Source: Pyxidicoccus trucidator
GTDB lineage: Bacteria; Myxococcota; Myxococcia; Myxococcales; Myxococcaceae
Length of the DNA stretch: 64,000 nucleotides
Assembly (NCBI RefSeq): GCF_010894435.1
Contig: NZ_JAAIXZ010000002.1
Coordinates: forward strand, 558,001-622,000
Direction: 5' to 3'
In this document: piece by piece, positions 38,358 through 48,665 of the stretch
Numbering within the stretch: the stretch's first letter is position 1
How the letters are laid out: each line of letters opens with the position of its first letter
Program-made: the position numbers and the translations under genes
Notes under the pieces: model-generated
What the model was told of the DNA's origin: nothing
Seen by the model: the letters and a program-made list of their open reading frames with translations, nothing else
Databases searched by the model: none

Positions 38358-39542
38358 TCAACGCAGCAGCGCTTCCAAAGCTTCGCCCAGGGCCTGGTAC
38401 TCGGTGTGGGTGTTGTAGAGCTGCGCCGAGACGCGCACGTGCCGCCCGGGAGGCTTCGGCCACGGGACGATGGGCACTTCGATGCGGTGCTCGTCGAACA
38501 GGCGCAGGTGGAGGGGGTCCACGTAGAGCGGAGGCTCCGGCCGCTCGGGGAAGCCGTCCGGCAGGCGCACCGTCGCCATGCTGCCCACCATCTCCTCCGG
38601 GCAGTCGGGCTCCACCTGCAGCCGGGCGCACAGCAGCTTCCTGGCGGCCAGCGCCTTCTCCCGGTTGGCCCGCATCACCTCCGGCCAGCCGCCGGGTAGC
38701 AGGCCACCCACGAAGCGAATCGCATGAGGCACGCAGAGCGCGGCGGACGGGTCATGCGTGCCCGTCCAGTCGAAGTCCAACCGGAACCGCGAGCGGTCCG
38801 TCCGCCCCGAGTTGTGCCCGTGGCTCACCGCCAGCGGCTTGAGGCCCGGCTGCAAGTCCCTCCGCACGTGGAGGAAGGCCGCGCCCTTGGGGGCGCACAT
38901 CCACTTGTGACAGTTGCCCGTGTAGTAACCCGCGCCCAGCGAGCGCAGGGACAGCGGCAGCATGCCCGGCCCGTGCGCGCCGTCCACCAGCGTCTCCACG
39001 CCCCGCTCGCGCAGCGCGGTGATGAGCCGCGCCACCGGCATCACCACCGCCGTCTGGCTGGAGACATGGTCCACCAGCAGCAGGCGCGTGCGCGGCGTCA
39101 CCTGCGCCAGCACCGCGTCCACCACCGCGTCCGGAGAGGAGATGGGCCAGGGCAGCTTCGCCACCACCACCTTCGCGCCCCACTGCGAGGCCACGAACTC
39201 CAGCGCGTTGCGGCTGGCGTTGTACTCATGGTTGGTGGTGAGCAGCTCGTCCCCGGGGGCGAAGCGCAGCGAGCGCAGCACCGTATTCACGCCGGAGGTG
39301 GCGTTGGTGACGAAGGACACGTCGTCCGGGTCCGCGTCGACGAAGGCGGCCAGGGCCGCGCGGGCCTCGTCCAGCAGCGGCTCGACTTCGCGGTGGAGGA
39401 AGCGGACCGGCTCGGCCTCCAGGCGCGCGCGCAGCTCGGACTGCTGCTGCAGCACGGCGGTGGGGCAGGCGCCGAAGGAGCCGTGGTTGAGGAAGCGGAC
39501 CTCGGGGTCCAGGCTCCAGTGCGTACGGAAGGGGGCACTCAT
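38358..39542 (-). CDS. PLP enzyme of aminotransferase class V, isopenicillin-N-epimerase-like
   Basis: 394 residues. The N terminus reads LDPEVRFLNHGSFGACP, the hallmark of this subgroup, with PLP-binding ATSGVNTVLRS, the Asp-containing VDGAHGPGM, and the Schiff-base lysine in TGNCHKWMCAPKG. Relatives are cysteine desulphurase-fold lyases and epimerases annotated as isopenicillin N epimerase-like. No beta-lactam biosynthesis genes are here, so the real substrate is unknown. First gene of the operon with ppx and the MFS transporter. Confidence 0.88.
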   Translation of the reverse strand: MSAPFRTHWSLDPEVRFLNHGSFGACPTAVLQQQSELRARLEAEPVRFLHREVEPLLDEARAALAAFVDADPDDVSFVTNATSGVNTVLRSLRFAPGDELLTTNHEYNASRNALEFVASQWGAKVVVAKLPWPISSPDAVVDAVLAQVTPRTRLLLVDHVSSQTAVVMPVARLITALRERGVETLVDGAHGPGMLPLSLRSLGAGYYTGNCHKWMCAPKGAAFLHVRRDLQPGLKPLAVSHGHNSGRTDRSRFRLDFDWTGTHDPSAALCVPHAIRFVGGLLPGGWPEVMRANREKALAARKLLCARLQVEPDCPEEMVGSMATVRLPDGFPERPEPPLYVDPLHLRLFDEHRIEVPIVPWPKPPGRHVRVSAQLYNTHTEYQALGEALEALLR

Positions 39543-39684
39543 GCCCGGGCACTCGACCCGAGCCGGCGCCCCCTGTCAACGCGATGGAGAGGGGGCGTCA
39601 GCTCCGTCCCTCAGTCCCACCGTCGGGGGCCCCCGCCCACCCGACGCGCGGGAGGCCGGGCCCTCGGGCTCCGCGGAGGCGGGC

Positions 39685-40977
39685 CTACTGCGCCTGCGGC
39701 AGGGGCGCCCAGTCGGGCGTCTGCAGGGCGCCCTTCTCGGCGCGCAGGGGGAGCTGGTTGCCGCCGTCCAGCGTCATGACGAAGAGCTGCGAGCCGCCGT
39801 TGCGCGTGGTGGTGAAGAGGATGTTCCGCCCGTTGGGCGAGAAGGCGGGCTCCTCGTTGCTGCCCTGGTCCTGCGTCAGGCGAGCCACCTTGCCGGTGTC
39901 CACGTTGATGGTGAAGAGGTCGAAGGCGTTGCGCTCGTCGCGCGCGGTGAAGACGATGGCGTCGCCGCGCGGAGACCAGTCCGGCGTCTGGTTGTAGTTG
40001 CCCTGGAAGGTGAGCCGCCGCACGCCCGAGCCGTCCACGTTCATCACGTAGATCTGCGGGCTGCCGCCCCGGTTGGACACGAAGGCGATGCGCTTGCCGT
40101 CCGGAGACCAGGTGGGGCTGGTGTTGAGGCCGTAGGGCGTGTCGGTGAGCGCCTTCGCGCCGCTGCCGTCCGCGTTGGCCACGTGAATCTGCGCGCTCTC
40201 ACCCTCCGCCAGCGCGTAGGCGATGCGCTTGCCGTCCGGCGAGTAGGACGCGCCCGTGGCCATCTGCCCCTCGGACACCACCGCGCGAGCCTCGCCGCCC
40301 GGCTTCTGCACGAAGATGTCCGGCCGGCCCTTGCGGTAGGTGGTGAAGGCCACCTGCGAGGCGTCCGGGCTCAGCGCGGGGAGGATGTTGATGCCCCCCT
40401 TGGTGAGCGACATGGGGTTGCCGCCGTCCCAGTCCGCCACCACCACGTCGCGATTCTGGCCGGCCTTGCGCACGTAGGTGATGCGCGACAGGAACGGGCT
40501 GGGCTCGCGGGTGAAGTGCCGGTAGAGCGCGTCCGCCAGCCGGTGCGCCAGCAGCGACGCTTCGTCGGCCGGAGCGTCCTTCGCCACCTTCAGGTCCTCG
40601 CGGCCGGTGCCCACGTTGAACAGGCGCAATTCGCCGCGCAGCACGCCGCCGTCCTGCGCCAGGGACACCTTCACCAGCGCCTCGGCGCCCACGTCTGCCC
40701 AGCGGCTGAAGTTGATGCTGCCGGCCGTCATGCCCTCCGTCGCGTCCGCGGTGAAGCTCTTGCGGTCCAACACCTGGAGGATGCCGGAGGCGGCCAGGTC
40801 GAAGCCGAAGGCCGTGTCGAAGGTGGTCGCCTGCTTCTTCGCGCCGTCGTTCTGCGTCACGGGCGCGGGCACTGCCACGGGCAGCGGGCGGAAGTTGGCG
40901 CCGGAGATTTCAATCGTCGGCGCCTGCGCGAGCGCCGCGAACGGGACGAGGACCAGGGAGAGGAGCAGGGCTTTCAT
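39685..40977 (-). CDS. tolB: TolB, periplasmic beta-propeller of the Tol system
   Basis: 430 residues. Signal peptide (1-18, ending ALAQA), N-terminal alpha/beta domain (~20-165) and a six-bladed propeller with repeated WSPDGKRIAFVS-type motifs and DWSPRGDAIVF. TolB interacts with Pal and TolA during outer-membrane constriction. Its ATG overlaps the stop of the TonB-like gene upstream. No pal follows. Confidence 0.95.
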   Translation of the reverse strand: MKALLLSLVLVPFAALAQAPTIEISGANFRPLPVAVPAPVTQNDGAKKQATTFDTAFGFDLAASGILQVLDRKSFTADATEGMTAGSINFSRWADVGAEALVKVSLAQDGGVLRGELRLFNVGTGREDLKVAKDAPADEASLLAHRLADALYRHFTREPSPFLSRITYVRKAGQNRDVVVADWDGGNPMSLTKGGINILPALSPDASQVAFTTYRKGRPDIFVQKPGGEARAVVSEGQMATGASYSPDGKRIAYALAEGESAQIHVANADGSGAKALTDTPYGLNTSPTWSPDGKRIAFVSNRGGSPQIYVMNVDGSGVRRLTFQGNYNQTPDWSPRGDAIVFTARDERNAFDLFTINVDTGKVARLTQDQGSNEEPAFSPNGRNILFTTTRNGGSQLFVMTLDGGNQLPLRAEKGALQTPDWAPLPQAQ

Positions 40978-41765
40978 AGGGCGTTCGGTCTGAAGCTCAG
41001 GTTGACACCGTGCTTCTGCAGCGTGTCCCGGAGGTGGTCCGGAGGAGGCGAGAAGGGGGACGCCTTGCGCACGGCCGTGACGACGGCCGAGTCGAACAGG
41101 TCATTCCCACTGGGCTTCGTGAGGCTCACGTCCAGCACTTCACCGGTGCGGCCCAGGCGCACCGCGACGACGGTGTTGAGGCGCAGGCGCTCCGAGTCGG
41201 GGATGGTGTCCGCCACGTTGTAGTGCCGGCGCACCTGCGACTGGAGCAGGCCGAAGTAGCGCTCGCCCTCGGCCGTGGCCGAGTCGCCGTCCGGGTCGCC
41301 ATCCTCCGCGCCCTCGGCCTCCTCGGGCTCGGCCGCCTTGGCCGTCTTGTCGAAGGCGCCGAAGAGCCGCTTGCGCCGGTCCTCGCCCGTTGTCTCGCCC
41401 TTCTGGGGCGCGGCCTTGGGGGCGGAGGGCTCGGGCTTCACGCCCGGAATCGGCACTGCCACCGCGGCGGACGTGGGCGGAGGCGGCGCGTCCGGGGCGG
41501 GCTTGGGCGCGTCTACCTGCTTGGGCGGCGGCGGGAGCTGTTCCTTGCGCGGCAGCAGCTTGGGGTCTCTCGGCTTGCCCAGCCGCACCAGCGTGGCGCG
41601 GATGGGCTTCGCGTCCAGGTCCACCTTCGGCCCGGAGTTGAAGCGGGCATACAGCACCGCCGCGAGCAGCACGAGGATGTGCCCCACCACGGAGGCCAGC
41701 GCGAAGCGCGACAGCCGCGTGGGACGCGAGACGAGCAGGCTGTGGGTCACCGCGGAGTCCGTCAT
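40974..41765 (-). CDS. TolA/TonB-like energy transducer
   Basis: 263 residues: cytoplasmic N terminus, one membrane helix (~20-42), a Pro/Lys-rich periplasmic spacer with PPPPK runs (~75-130), a charged stretch, and a TonB-type C-terminal domain (~160-260; VVAVRLGRTGEVLDVSLTKPSGNDLFDSAV). It takes the TolA position between tolR and tolB and should couple the TolQ/TolR proton motor to the outer membrane. The C-terminal domain looks more like TonB than classical TolA, and the spacer is short. Confidence 0.85.
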   Translation of the reverse strand: MTDSAVTHSLLVSRPTRLSRFALASVVGHILVLLAAVLYARFNSGPKVDLDAKPIRATLVRLGKPRDPKLLPRKEQLPPPPKQVDAPKPAPDAPPPPTSAAVAVPIPGVKPEPSAPKAAPQKGETTGEDRRKRLFGAFDKTAKAAEPEEAEGAEDGDPDGDSATAEGERYFGLLQSQVRRHYNVADTIPDSERLRLNTVVAVRLGRTGEVLDVSLTKPSGNDLFDSAVVTAVRKASPFSPPPDHLRDTLQKHGVNLSFRPNAL

Positions 41766-41768
41766 GGG

Positions 41769-42236
41769 CTAGCGCTTCGCCTCCTTCGACTTGCCCTTCT
41801 TGTCGTTGGACGCCTTGCCCCCACCCGTGGGGTCCGTGATCATCCCCACGTTGTTGATGCCCGCCTTCTGCGCCGCGGCCATGACCTCCACCACCACGCC
41901 GTAGGGCACGTCCCGGTCCGCGTGGAGGTAGACCTCCTTGTCGGCCTGGGCCTTGGCGTTGGCGGCCAGCTTCTCCGACAGCTCCTCCAGCGCCACCTCG
42001 GCATCGCCGATGTAGACCTTTCGGCCGGCGTCGATGGACAGCACCAGCTTCTTCTCCGTGGCCTCCACCGGCGCCGCCTTCGTCTCCGGCAGGTTCACCT
42101 TCACGCCCTGCTGGATGAGGGGCGCCGTCACCATGAAGATGATGAGCAGCACCAGCATCACGTCCACCATGGGCGTGACGTTGATCTCACTCATGGTGGT
42201 GCGGCCACCGCCGCGGTTGCCTCCGCCCATTCCCAT
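41769..42236 (-). CDS. tolR: TolR/ExbD-like proton-channel subunit
   Basis: 155 residues. A Gly-rich N terminus is followed by MSEINVTPMVDVMLVLLIIFMV, the single membrane helix with the conserved Asp that carries protons, and the typical periplasmic domain. The C terminus is Lys-rich. It lies 12 bp after tolQ and 3 bp before the transducer gene. Confidence 0.93.
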   Translation of the reverse strand: MGMGGGNRGGGRTTMSEINVTPMVDVMLVLLIIFMVTAPLIQQGVKVNLPETKAAPVEATEKKLVLSIDAGRKVYIGDAEVALEELSEKLAANAKAQADKEVYLHADRDVPYGVVVEVMAAAQKAGINNVGMITDPTGGGKASNDKKGKSKEAKR

Positions 42237-42248
42237 GGCAGTGCCCGC

Positions 42249-42959
42249 CTAGCGGAAGAAGTGCCGCTTGATGATGTTGAGGAAGTCCGCGGAGAAGTTG
42301 GCCATCTCCGTGTCGAACACCTTGATGCGGCTGACGAACGAGTTGTAGGCCACCACCGCCGGAATCGCCGCGAACAGGCCCGCCGCCGTGGCGAACAGCG
42401 CGTTGCCCACCGGCGCGGCCACGGTGGCCAGCGTCGCGTTGCCCTGCTCGGCAATCTGGTTGAACGCGCTGAGGATGCCGATGACGGTGCCGAACAGGCC
42501 CACGAAGGGCGACGCCGCGCCCACCGTGCCCAGGAAGGACACCCGGTTCTCCAACTCCGTAATCTGCGCGGTGGAGGCCCGGTTCAGCGCGCGCTCCACG
42601 TTCTCGATGCCACCCATTCGCTCGGCCATGGCGCCCTCGGCGCCGCCGTCCTTGGCCTGAGCCAGCTTGCTCAGCTCCTCATAGCCGGCGCAGAAGACCT
42701 TCGACAGCGGCGAGCCGTCGAGCTTCTGGGCCGTCTGGTAGATGGACTCCAGGCGGGAGGCCTTCCAGAAGGTGTCGAGGAAGGTGAGAGATTGTGCGCG
42801 GGCCTTCGAGAGCTGGGTCGCCTTCATGGCGATGAGGGCCCAGGAGGCCACGGACACGCCCATCAGGAGCAGCAGGACGGCCAGCTCGATGAAGGAAGCG
42901 TCGCGGATGATCTCCACGTAGTTCATGGCGCCGAGCGCCAGGGGCAGGTGGGGCGTCAT
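42249..42959 (-). CDS. tolQ: TolQ/ExbB-like proton-channel subunit
   Basis: 236 residues from ATG 42959; ATG 42926 (MNYVEIIRDAS) is an alternative and longer starts are unlikely. Three membrane helices with the MotA/TolQ/ExbB motif region RVSFLGTVGAASPFVGLFGTV and AGLFAAIPAVVAYNSF. First gene of the Tol operon, divergent from the lipoprotein gene at 43121 across 161 bp, which should hold both promoters. Confidence 0.92.
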   Translation of the reverse strand: MTPHLPLALGAMNYVEIIRDASFIELAVLLLLMGVSVASWALIAMKATQLSKARAQSLTFLDTFWKASRLESIYQTAQKLDGSPLSKVFCAGYEELSKLAQAKDGGAEGAMAERMGGIENVERALNRASTAQITELENRVSFLGTVGAASPFVGLFGTVIGILSAFNQIAEQGNATLATVAAPVGNALFATAAGLFAAIPAVVAYNSFVSRIKVFDTEMANFSADFLNIIKRHFFR

Positions 42960-43120
42960 GGGGTGCAGGCCGTAACACTCCGATACAACAGGGTCAAACA
43001 AAGGAGGCACGCCCGGCTGCTTGAAGCGGCTTGCGCGTGCGGGTGAATAATTCCCGAGTGCGCCCGTCTGGAGGGTTTGTAACGGGCCGAACACCTCACC
43101 ACCCCACGAACAGGTCTCCC

Positions 43121-44146
43121 ATGAACTCCCGACTGCTGGTTGCATTCCTCTGCCTGGCGGCGGTTACCCCCGGCTGCATCATCCACGACAACGACGACTG
43201 CTGTGACGTGCCCCAGGATACGTACCCGGGCGACATCACGTTCCGCTGGACCTTCGGAGGCCTGCGCTGCTCCGAGGACCGCGACATCGCGGGCGTCAAC
43301 ATCGTCATCCCTGGCGAGTCCCTGCAGAACGGCGGCCGCTATCCCTGCAATGCCAACGGCTTCGACGGCATCGTCCTTCATGACTTCGTGCCGGGCGTCT
43401 ACAACTTCAGCATCGAGGGCGTCAGCTACGACAACGAGCGCCTCTACTTCGCCAGCGGCACCTTCACGGTGAACGGCGATGTGACGGTGGACGTCGACAT
43501 GACGCCGACGGGCACCCCGCCCTCGTTCGCGTACGTGAGCTGGCTCTTCCCGGCGAACAACGCCAGCCCGAGCCCCAACTGCAACCAGGCCGGCATCGCC
43601 TCCGTGGACGTCCGCGTGAACGACGGTGAGTGGGCGCGCATCGACTGCTCGCGGGGCCAGGGCGCCAACAGCATCCAGACGCCGTACCTGGAGCCGGGCA
43701 CCCACTCCCTGGAGTTCGTCGCCGTCGATGGCAACGGCGCCCCCTGGTACTACTACAGCGGCACCATCACCACCCGGGCCGGTGCTCCCACGTCGCACAC
43801 GGCCTCCATGTGGGCGATTGGCGGCGCCTCCATCCGGTGGGACATCCTCGCCAACAACCAGACGCTGAGCTGCTCGCAGGCCCGGCTCACCGAGGTGCGC
43901 ATCAACTTCCGCGACGTGTTCACCGGTGAGCTCGTGTACGGCATCTTCGGCGACGGCCACGGCTGCAACGACGCTCCGGTGGTGTTCGAGTTCCTGCGGC
44001 CGGGCCGCTACGAGGTGGAGATGTACGCGCAGGCCACGGACGGCCGCGAGTACCTGTCGCCGGACAACGGGCCGGTCATCGATGTGGTGGCCCACCAGTT
44101 CCCGGGGGCGAATGCGGCGCTGCCGGTGCCCCTCATCCGCCTGTAA
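43121..44146 (+). CDS. predicted lipoprotein with repeated beta-sandwich units
   Basis: 341 residues from ATG 43121. The signal MNSRLLVAFLCLAAVTPGC ends in a lipobox (TPGC). The mature part appears to hold three similar beta-rich units of ~100 residues, each with paired Cys and comparable sequences: ITFRWTFGGLRCSEDRDIAG, VSWLFPANNASPSPNCNQAG and SIRWDILANNQTLSCSQARL, each leading to a PG.Y/H strand. Such units resemble carboxypeptidase-regulatory or immunoglobulin-like domains. No catalytic motif. Monocistronic with a strong terminator. Confidence 0.78.
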   Translation: MNSRLLVAFLCLAAVTPGCIIHDNDDCCDVPQDTYPGDITFRWTFGGLRCSEDRDIAGVNIVIPGESLQNGGRYPCNANGFDGIVLHDFVPGVYNFSIEGVSYDNERLYFASGTFTVNGDVTVDVDMTPTGTPPSFAYVSWLFPANNASPSPNCNQAGIASVDVRVNDGEWARIDCSRGQGANSIQTPYLEPGTHSLEFVAVDGNGAPWYYYSGTITTRAGAPTSHTASMWAIGGASIRWDILANNQTLSCSQARLTEVRINFRDVFTGELVYGIFGDGHGCNDAPVVFEFLRPGRYEVEMYAQATDGREYLSPDNGPVIDVVAHQFPGANAALPVPLIRL

Positions 44147-44169
44147 CGGTTGCCTGGTCGTGAGGTGAA

Positions 44170-44202
44170 CGAAGGGTCGGGGCGGGGTGCCCCGGCCCTT
44201 CG
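44170..44202 (+). terminator. terminator of the lipoprotein gene
   Basis: Thirteen pairs (44170-44182 with 44190-44202, one G-U) close a 7-base loop, followed by TCGTTTC. It lies 24 bp after the stop at 44146. Confidence 0.8.
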
Positions 44203-44256
44203 TCGTTTCAGGGGGGGCCGCTGCCGCTGGCATCAAACGTGATAGGGAACCCCTGC

Positions 44257-45072
44257 ATGCGGCAAGGCAGCCACAGTCCCATTGGCGTGTTCGACTCGGG
44301 TGTCGGAGGGCTCACGGTCCTCAAGGCGCTCATGGCCCACCTCCCCCACGAGAGCACGGTGTACCTGGGGGATACGGCGCGGGTGCCCTACGGCACCAAG
44401 TCCGGCGAGGTGGTGACGCGCTACTCGCTGAAGAACGCGCAGTTCCTCCTGGAGCGCGGCGTCAAGGTGCTGGTGGTGGCGTGCAACACGGCCACGGCGG
44501 TGGCGCTGCCGGCGCTGCAGGCGGCGCTGCCGATTCCGGTGGTGGGCGTCATCTCCCCCGGCGCGCGGGCGGCCCTGGCGCGCACCCGGGGCGGCGGGGT
44601 GGGCATCATCGGCACCCCGGGGACCATCCGCTCGGGCGCCTACCAGCGCGAGCTCGAGGCCGCGGACCCGCGGGTGCGGGTGAAGGCCCGCGCCTGCCCC
44701 CTCTTCGTGCCGCTGGCGGAGGAGGGGTGGACCACGGGCGACGTGCCCTTCCTGGTGGCCCGCGACTACCTGTCGGAGTTCGCCCGCGACGGCGTGGACA
44801 CGCTGGTGCTGGGCTGCACCCACTACCCGCTGCTCAAGGGCGTCATCGCGGAGGTGGTGGGGCCCCACGTGACGCTGGTGGACTCGGCGGAGGCCACCGC
44901 GGAGGCCGTGGCGGCGCTGCTCGCGGAGCGCGGCGGGCTGGCCCTGGCGGGACACGCCGCGCCTTCGCACGCGTACTACGTCACCGACGTGCCGGAGCGC
45001 TTCGTCGAGGTGGGAGCGCGCTTCCTCGGCCGGCCCATTCCCGCCGCCGAGCAGGTGGACCTGACCTTCTGA
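44257..45072 (+). CDS. murI: glutamate racemase
   Basis: 271 residues from ATG 44257 with AGGGAAC upstream. Both catalytic cysteines are present: VVACNTATAVALP near residue 77 and LGCTHYPLLKG near 187; the N terminus IGVFDSGVGGLTVLKAL is diagnostic. It interconverts L- and D-glutamate for peptidoglycan. Transcribed alone, convergent with carF. Confidence 0.96.
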   Translation: MRQGSHSPIGVFDSGVGGLTVLKALMAHLPHESTVYLGDTARVPYGTKSGEVVTRYSLKNAQFLLERGVKVLVVACNTATAVALPALQAALPIPVVGVISPGARAALARTRGGGVGIIGTPGTIRSGAYQRELEAADPRVRVKARACPLFVPLAEEGWTTGDVPFLVARDYLSEFARDGVDTLVLGCTHYPLLKGVIAEVVGPHVTLVDSAEATAEAVAALLAERGGLALAGHAAPSHAYYVTDVPERFVEVGARFLGRPIPAAEQVDLTF

Positions 45073-45093
45073 CGCCGGCTCCGGGAGCCGCAT

Positions 45094-45116
45094 GGGGCCG
45101 CGAAGCACGCGGCCCC
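45094..45116. terminator. bidirectional terminator between murI and carF
   Basis: Perfect 9-bp stem (45094-45102 with 45108-45116) with a 5-base loop, 21 bp after the murI stop, in the 200 bp gap between two convergent genes. Confidence 0.7.
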
Positions 45117-45272
45117 GGGCTCACGGGAGCTGGCTCGTGGGGAAGGGGGAGCGGGTCCACACGGGGTGCACCGGAGCGAGCAGTCCCGGGCTCCGGCGGC
45201 GACTTCCGCTCCCGGCCCCGGTGACGGGCTCGCCTCTATCAAGGCGGCGTCACCCGGGCCGTTCGCCCCGGC

Positions 45273-46124
45273 TCAGGCCGACGGGCGGGAGGAGACGGGC
45301 GAGGTCTCCTCGGTGGCCTTGGTGAGCAGCTCCTTGGCCGCCTGGACCACGGGGGCCTCGGAGGCGCCCTGGACCTTGAGCAGCGCGAGGGCGGCCTCGT
45401 CGCCGATGTCGTCCTGGCGCGGCAGCAGGCCGGTGGCCCAGGTGATGAGGCGCTCCGCCAGGGGGAAGAAGTGCACCACCTGGAGCGGCCAGTTCAGCCA
45501 GCCCACGGTGATGCAGTAGTACTTGTTGTACGGGGCGGTGTGGTGGATGCGGTGGTGGTCCGGCGGCAGGATGAGGTGCACGCGCTGGAGGAAGCCGATG
45601 ACCGCCGGCGGCGAGTCCGTGTGCGACCACTTGTGGAACTGGTTGGTCGCCATGACCCAGAAGATCATCGCGCCCAGGAAGGCGGAGCAGAACACCCAGC
45701 CCGAGCCCGTCATCGGCATGGCCACGGCCATGATGGCCACGGGGATGGAGATGAGGCAGTTGTTGCCGTTGGTCTCCACGAAGTCGTGGCGGGTGATGGC
45801 CTTCTCGTCCACGTGGTGCTCACGGAACGGGCGGATGAAGGCCTTGCCCAGCAGCGGCATCTCCGTGGAGCCCCACGTGTCGCCCATCCAGTGGACGAAG
45901 CCGGAGACGAAGTCCGCGGCGAGGTAGCCCAGCAGCACGGCGCTCAGCAGCAGCCAGGTGCCGGTGTAGGGGTTCCCCCAGAGCCGGTACACCAGCGCCA
46001 GCTCCAGGGAGATGAAGGCGACGATGGAGCTGATCTCCATCGCGCGGATGGCGGGCGAATAGCCCTGGGCCAGCACCTGGGCGTCCTGCTGGCGGACCTT
46101 GTTCTTGAGCTCGTTTTTCTTCAT
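45273..46124 (-). CDS. carF: CarF, plasmanylethanolamine desaturase (TMEM189/Kua family)
   Basis: 283 residues, the same size as M. xanthus CarF (about 281). Four or so membrane segments and the family's histidine clusters are visible: HWMGDTWGSTE, FREHHVDEKAITRHDF, NQFHKWSHTDSPP and PPDHHRIHHTAPYNKYYCIT, the last followed by GWLNWPL as in human TMEM189. This di-iron enzyme makes the vinyl-ether bond of plasmalogens, which in M. xanthus is needed for light-induced carotenoid synthesis through CarR. A Ser/Thr-rich tail ends the protein. Monocistronic. Confidence 0.88.
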   Translation of the reverse strand: MKKNELKNKVRQQDAQVLAQGYSPAIRAMEISSIVAFISLELALVYRLWGNPYTGTWLLLSAVLLGYLAADFVSGFVHWMGDTWGSTEMPLLGKAFIRPFREHHVDEKAITRHDFVETNGNNCLISIPVAIMAVAMPMTGSGWVFCSAFLGAMIFWVMATNQFHKWSHTDSPPAVIGFLQRVHLILPPDHHRIHHTAPYNKYYCITVGWLNWPLQVVHFFPLAERLITWATGLLPRQDDIGDEAALALLKVQGASEAPVVQAAKELLTKATEETSPVSSRPSA

Positions 46125-46381
46125 CAGTGGGGTCCTGGACGTTGGCGGCGTTGAGCACCACTCGCGTCAGTCTGTACGTACCCCAGCCGCTTTCGGCTTT
46201 TCAACGTATCGGACGTCGGATCCCGAGGGCTTGTACGGCTGGTGGGCTCGGAACGGGGCTCAGGGACGGCTCGCGGGGCGAATTCGTGCCCGGCGGGCAG
46301 GCGCGGGGGCTCGTGTGTCGGAGGGGGTGAGGCTTACCTTGTGTCGTGGGGACCCGACTGGTACGTTCCGCCCCCTCGGCG

Positions 46382-46942
46382 ATGACGAAAACCTTCGAGA
46401 AAGCCGTCACCGGCTTCAACCACAACATCAAGCACAAGGGGAAGGTCTACCACGTCCAGACCGAGGACTCGGGCGTCAACAACCCCCACATCATCACCCA
46501 CCTGTTCGTGGGCGGGAACATCCTCGCGTCGAAGAAGACGTCCTATGCGGACATCCTCAACGCGGAGAACCTGTCGGAGGTCGTGCGCGAGTTGATGGAG
46601 GAGCAGCACAAGGAGATGCTGCGCAACCTCATCAACGGCGTGTACGACACCTTCGAGTCCACGGCCCGGAGCTACCAGCCCGGCCAGCTCGAGACCGACG
46701 CCGCCCCGGTGAAGATGCAGCCCGGCCAGTCCATGGCCCCGCACCCCGTGCAGCCGGTCGCCCCTGTCGCGGCTCCGGCCGCTTCGCTGCTCCCTCCCGA
46801 AGTGGCCGCCGCGCGCGCCATGAAGGAGAAGCCGAAGATCAACGAGGTCGGCGTGGAGACCCTCTTCGGCGAGGACCTCATCTCGGAGAAGAGCCTCGAC
46901 GAGGTCATCCTCAGCTACCTCGCTGGCGAGGGCGAGCAGTAG
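46382..46942 (+). CDS. conserved protein of unknown function
   Basis: 186 residues from ATG 46382; upstream in-frame codons lack conservation. The first ~90 residues form a compact domain with the sequence KGKVYHVQTEDSGVNNPHIITH and NILASKKTSYADIL. A Pro/Ala/Gln-rich linker (~100-140) follows, then a C-terminal tail with GVETLFGEDLISEKSLDEVILSYL. No signal or membrane segment. This N-terminal pattern is, to my memory, widespread in Myxococcota without assigned function. Divergent from carF across 257 bp. Confidence 0.75.
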   Translation: MTKTFEKAVTGFNHNIKHKGKVYHVQTEDSGVNNPHIITHLFVGGNILASKKTSYADILNAENLSEVVRELMEEQHKEMLRNLINGVYDTFESTARSYQPGQLETDAAPVKMQPGQSMAPHPVQPVAPVAAPAASLLPPEVAAARAMKEKPKINEVGVETLFGEDLISEKSLDEVILSYLAGEGEQ

Positions 46943-47073
46943 CCACCCCTCCGCCGTGACGTCCAGGCCCGGCGCGCCTCGTGCGCCCGGCCGGCGTTCC
47001 CCTGCTTCCGTGGCCGCCCAGGCCCTGGACAGCCCCTCTACAGGGGCTGGACACCCTGGTGGCCCGCGGCTGA

Positions 47074-48546
<1,473 letters not shown>

Positions 48547-48665
48547 GGCCCTCCACCGTCGCACAGGTGGCGCCAGGGGTGGGAGGGGGAAGCCCGCCCT
48601 CTCGCCGGCCGTGCGTGGGGTGCCGCCGCCCGGCCGTGGTAGGTTGGCGGCCCTCCCCAGGCGCC

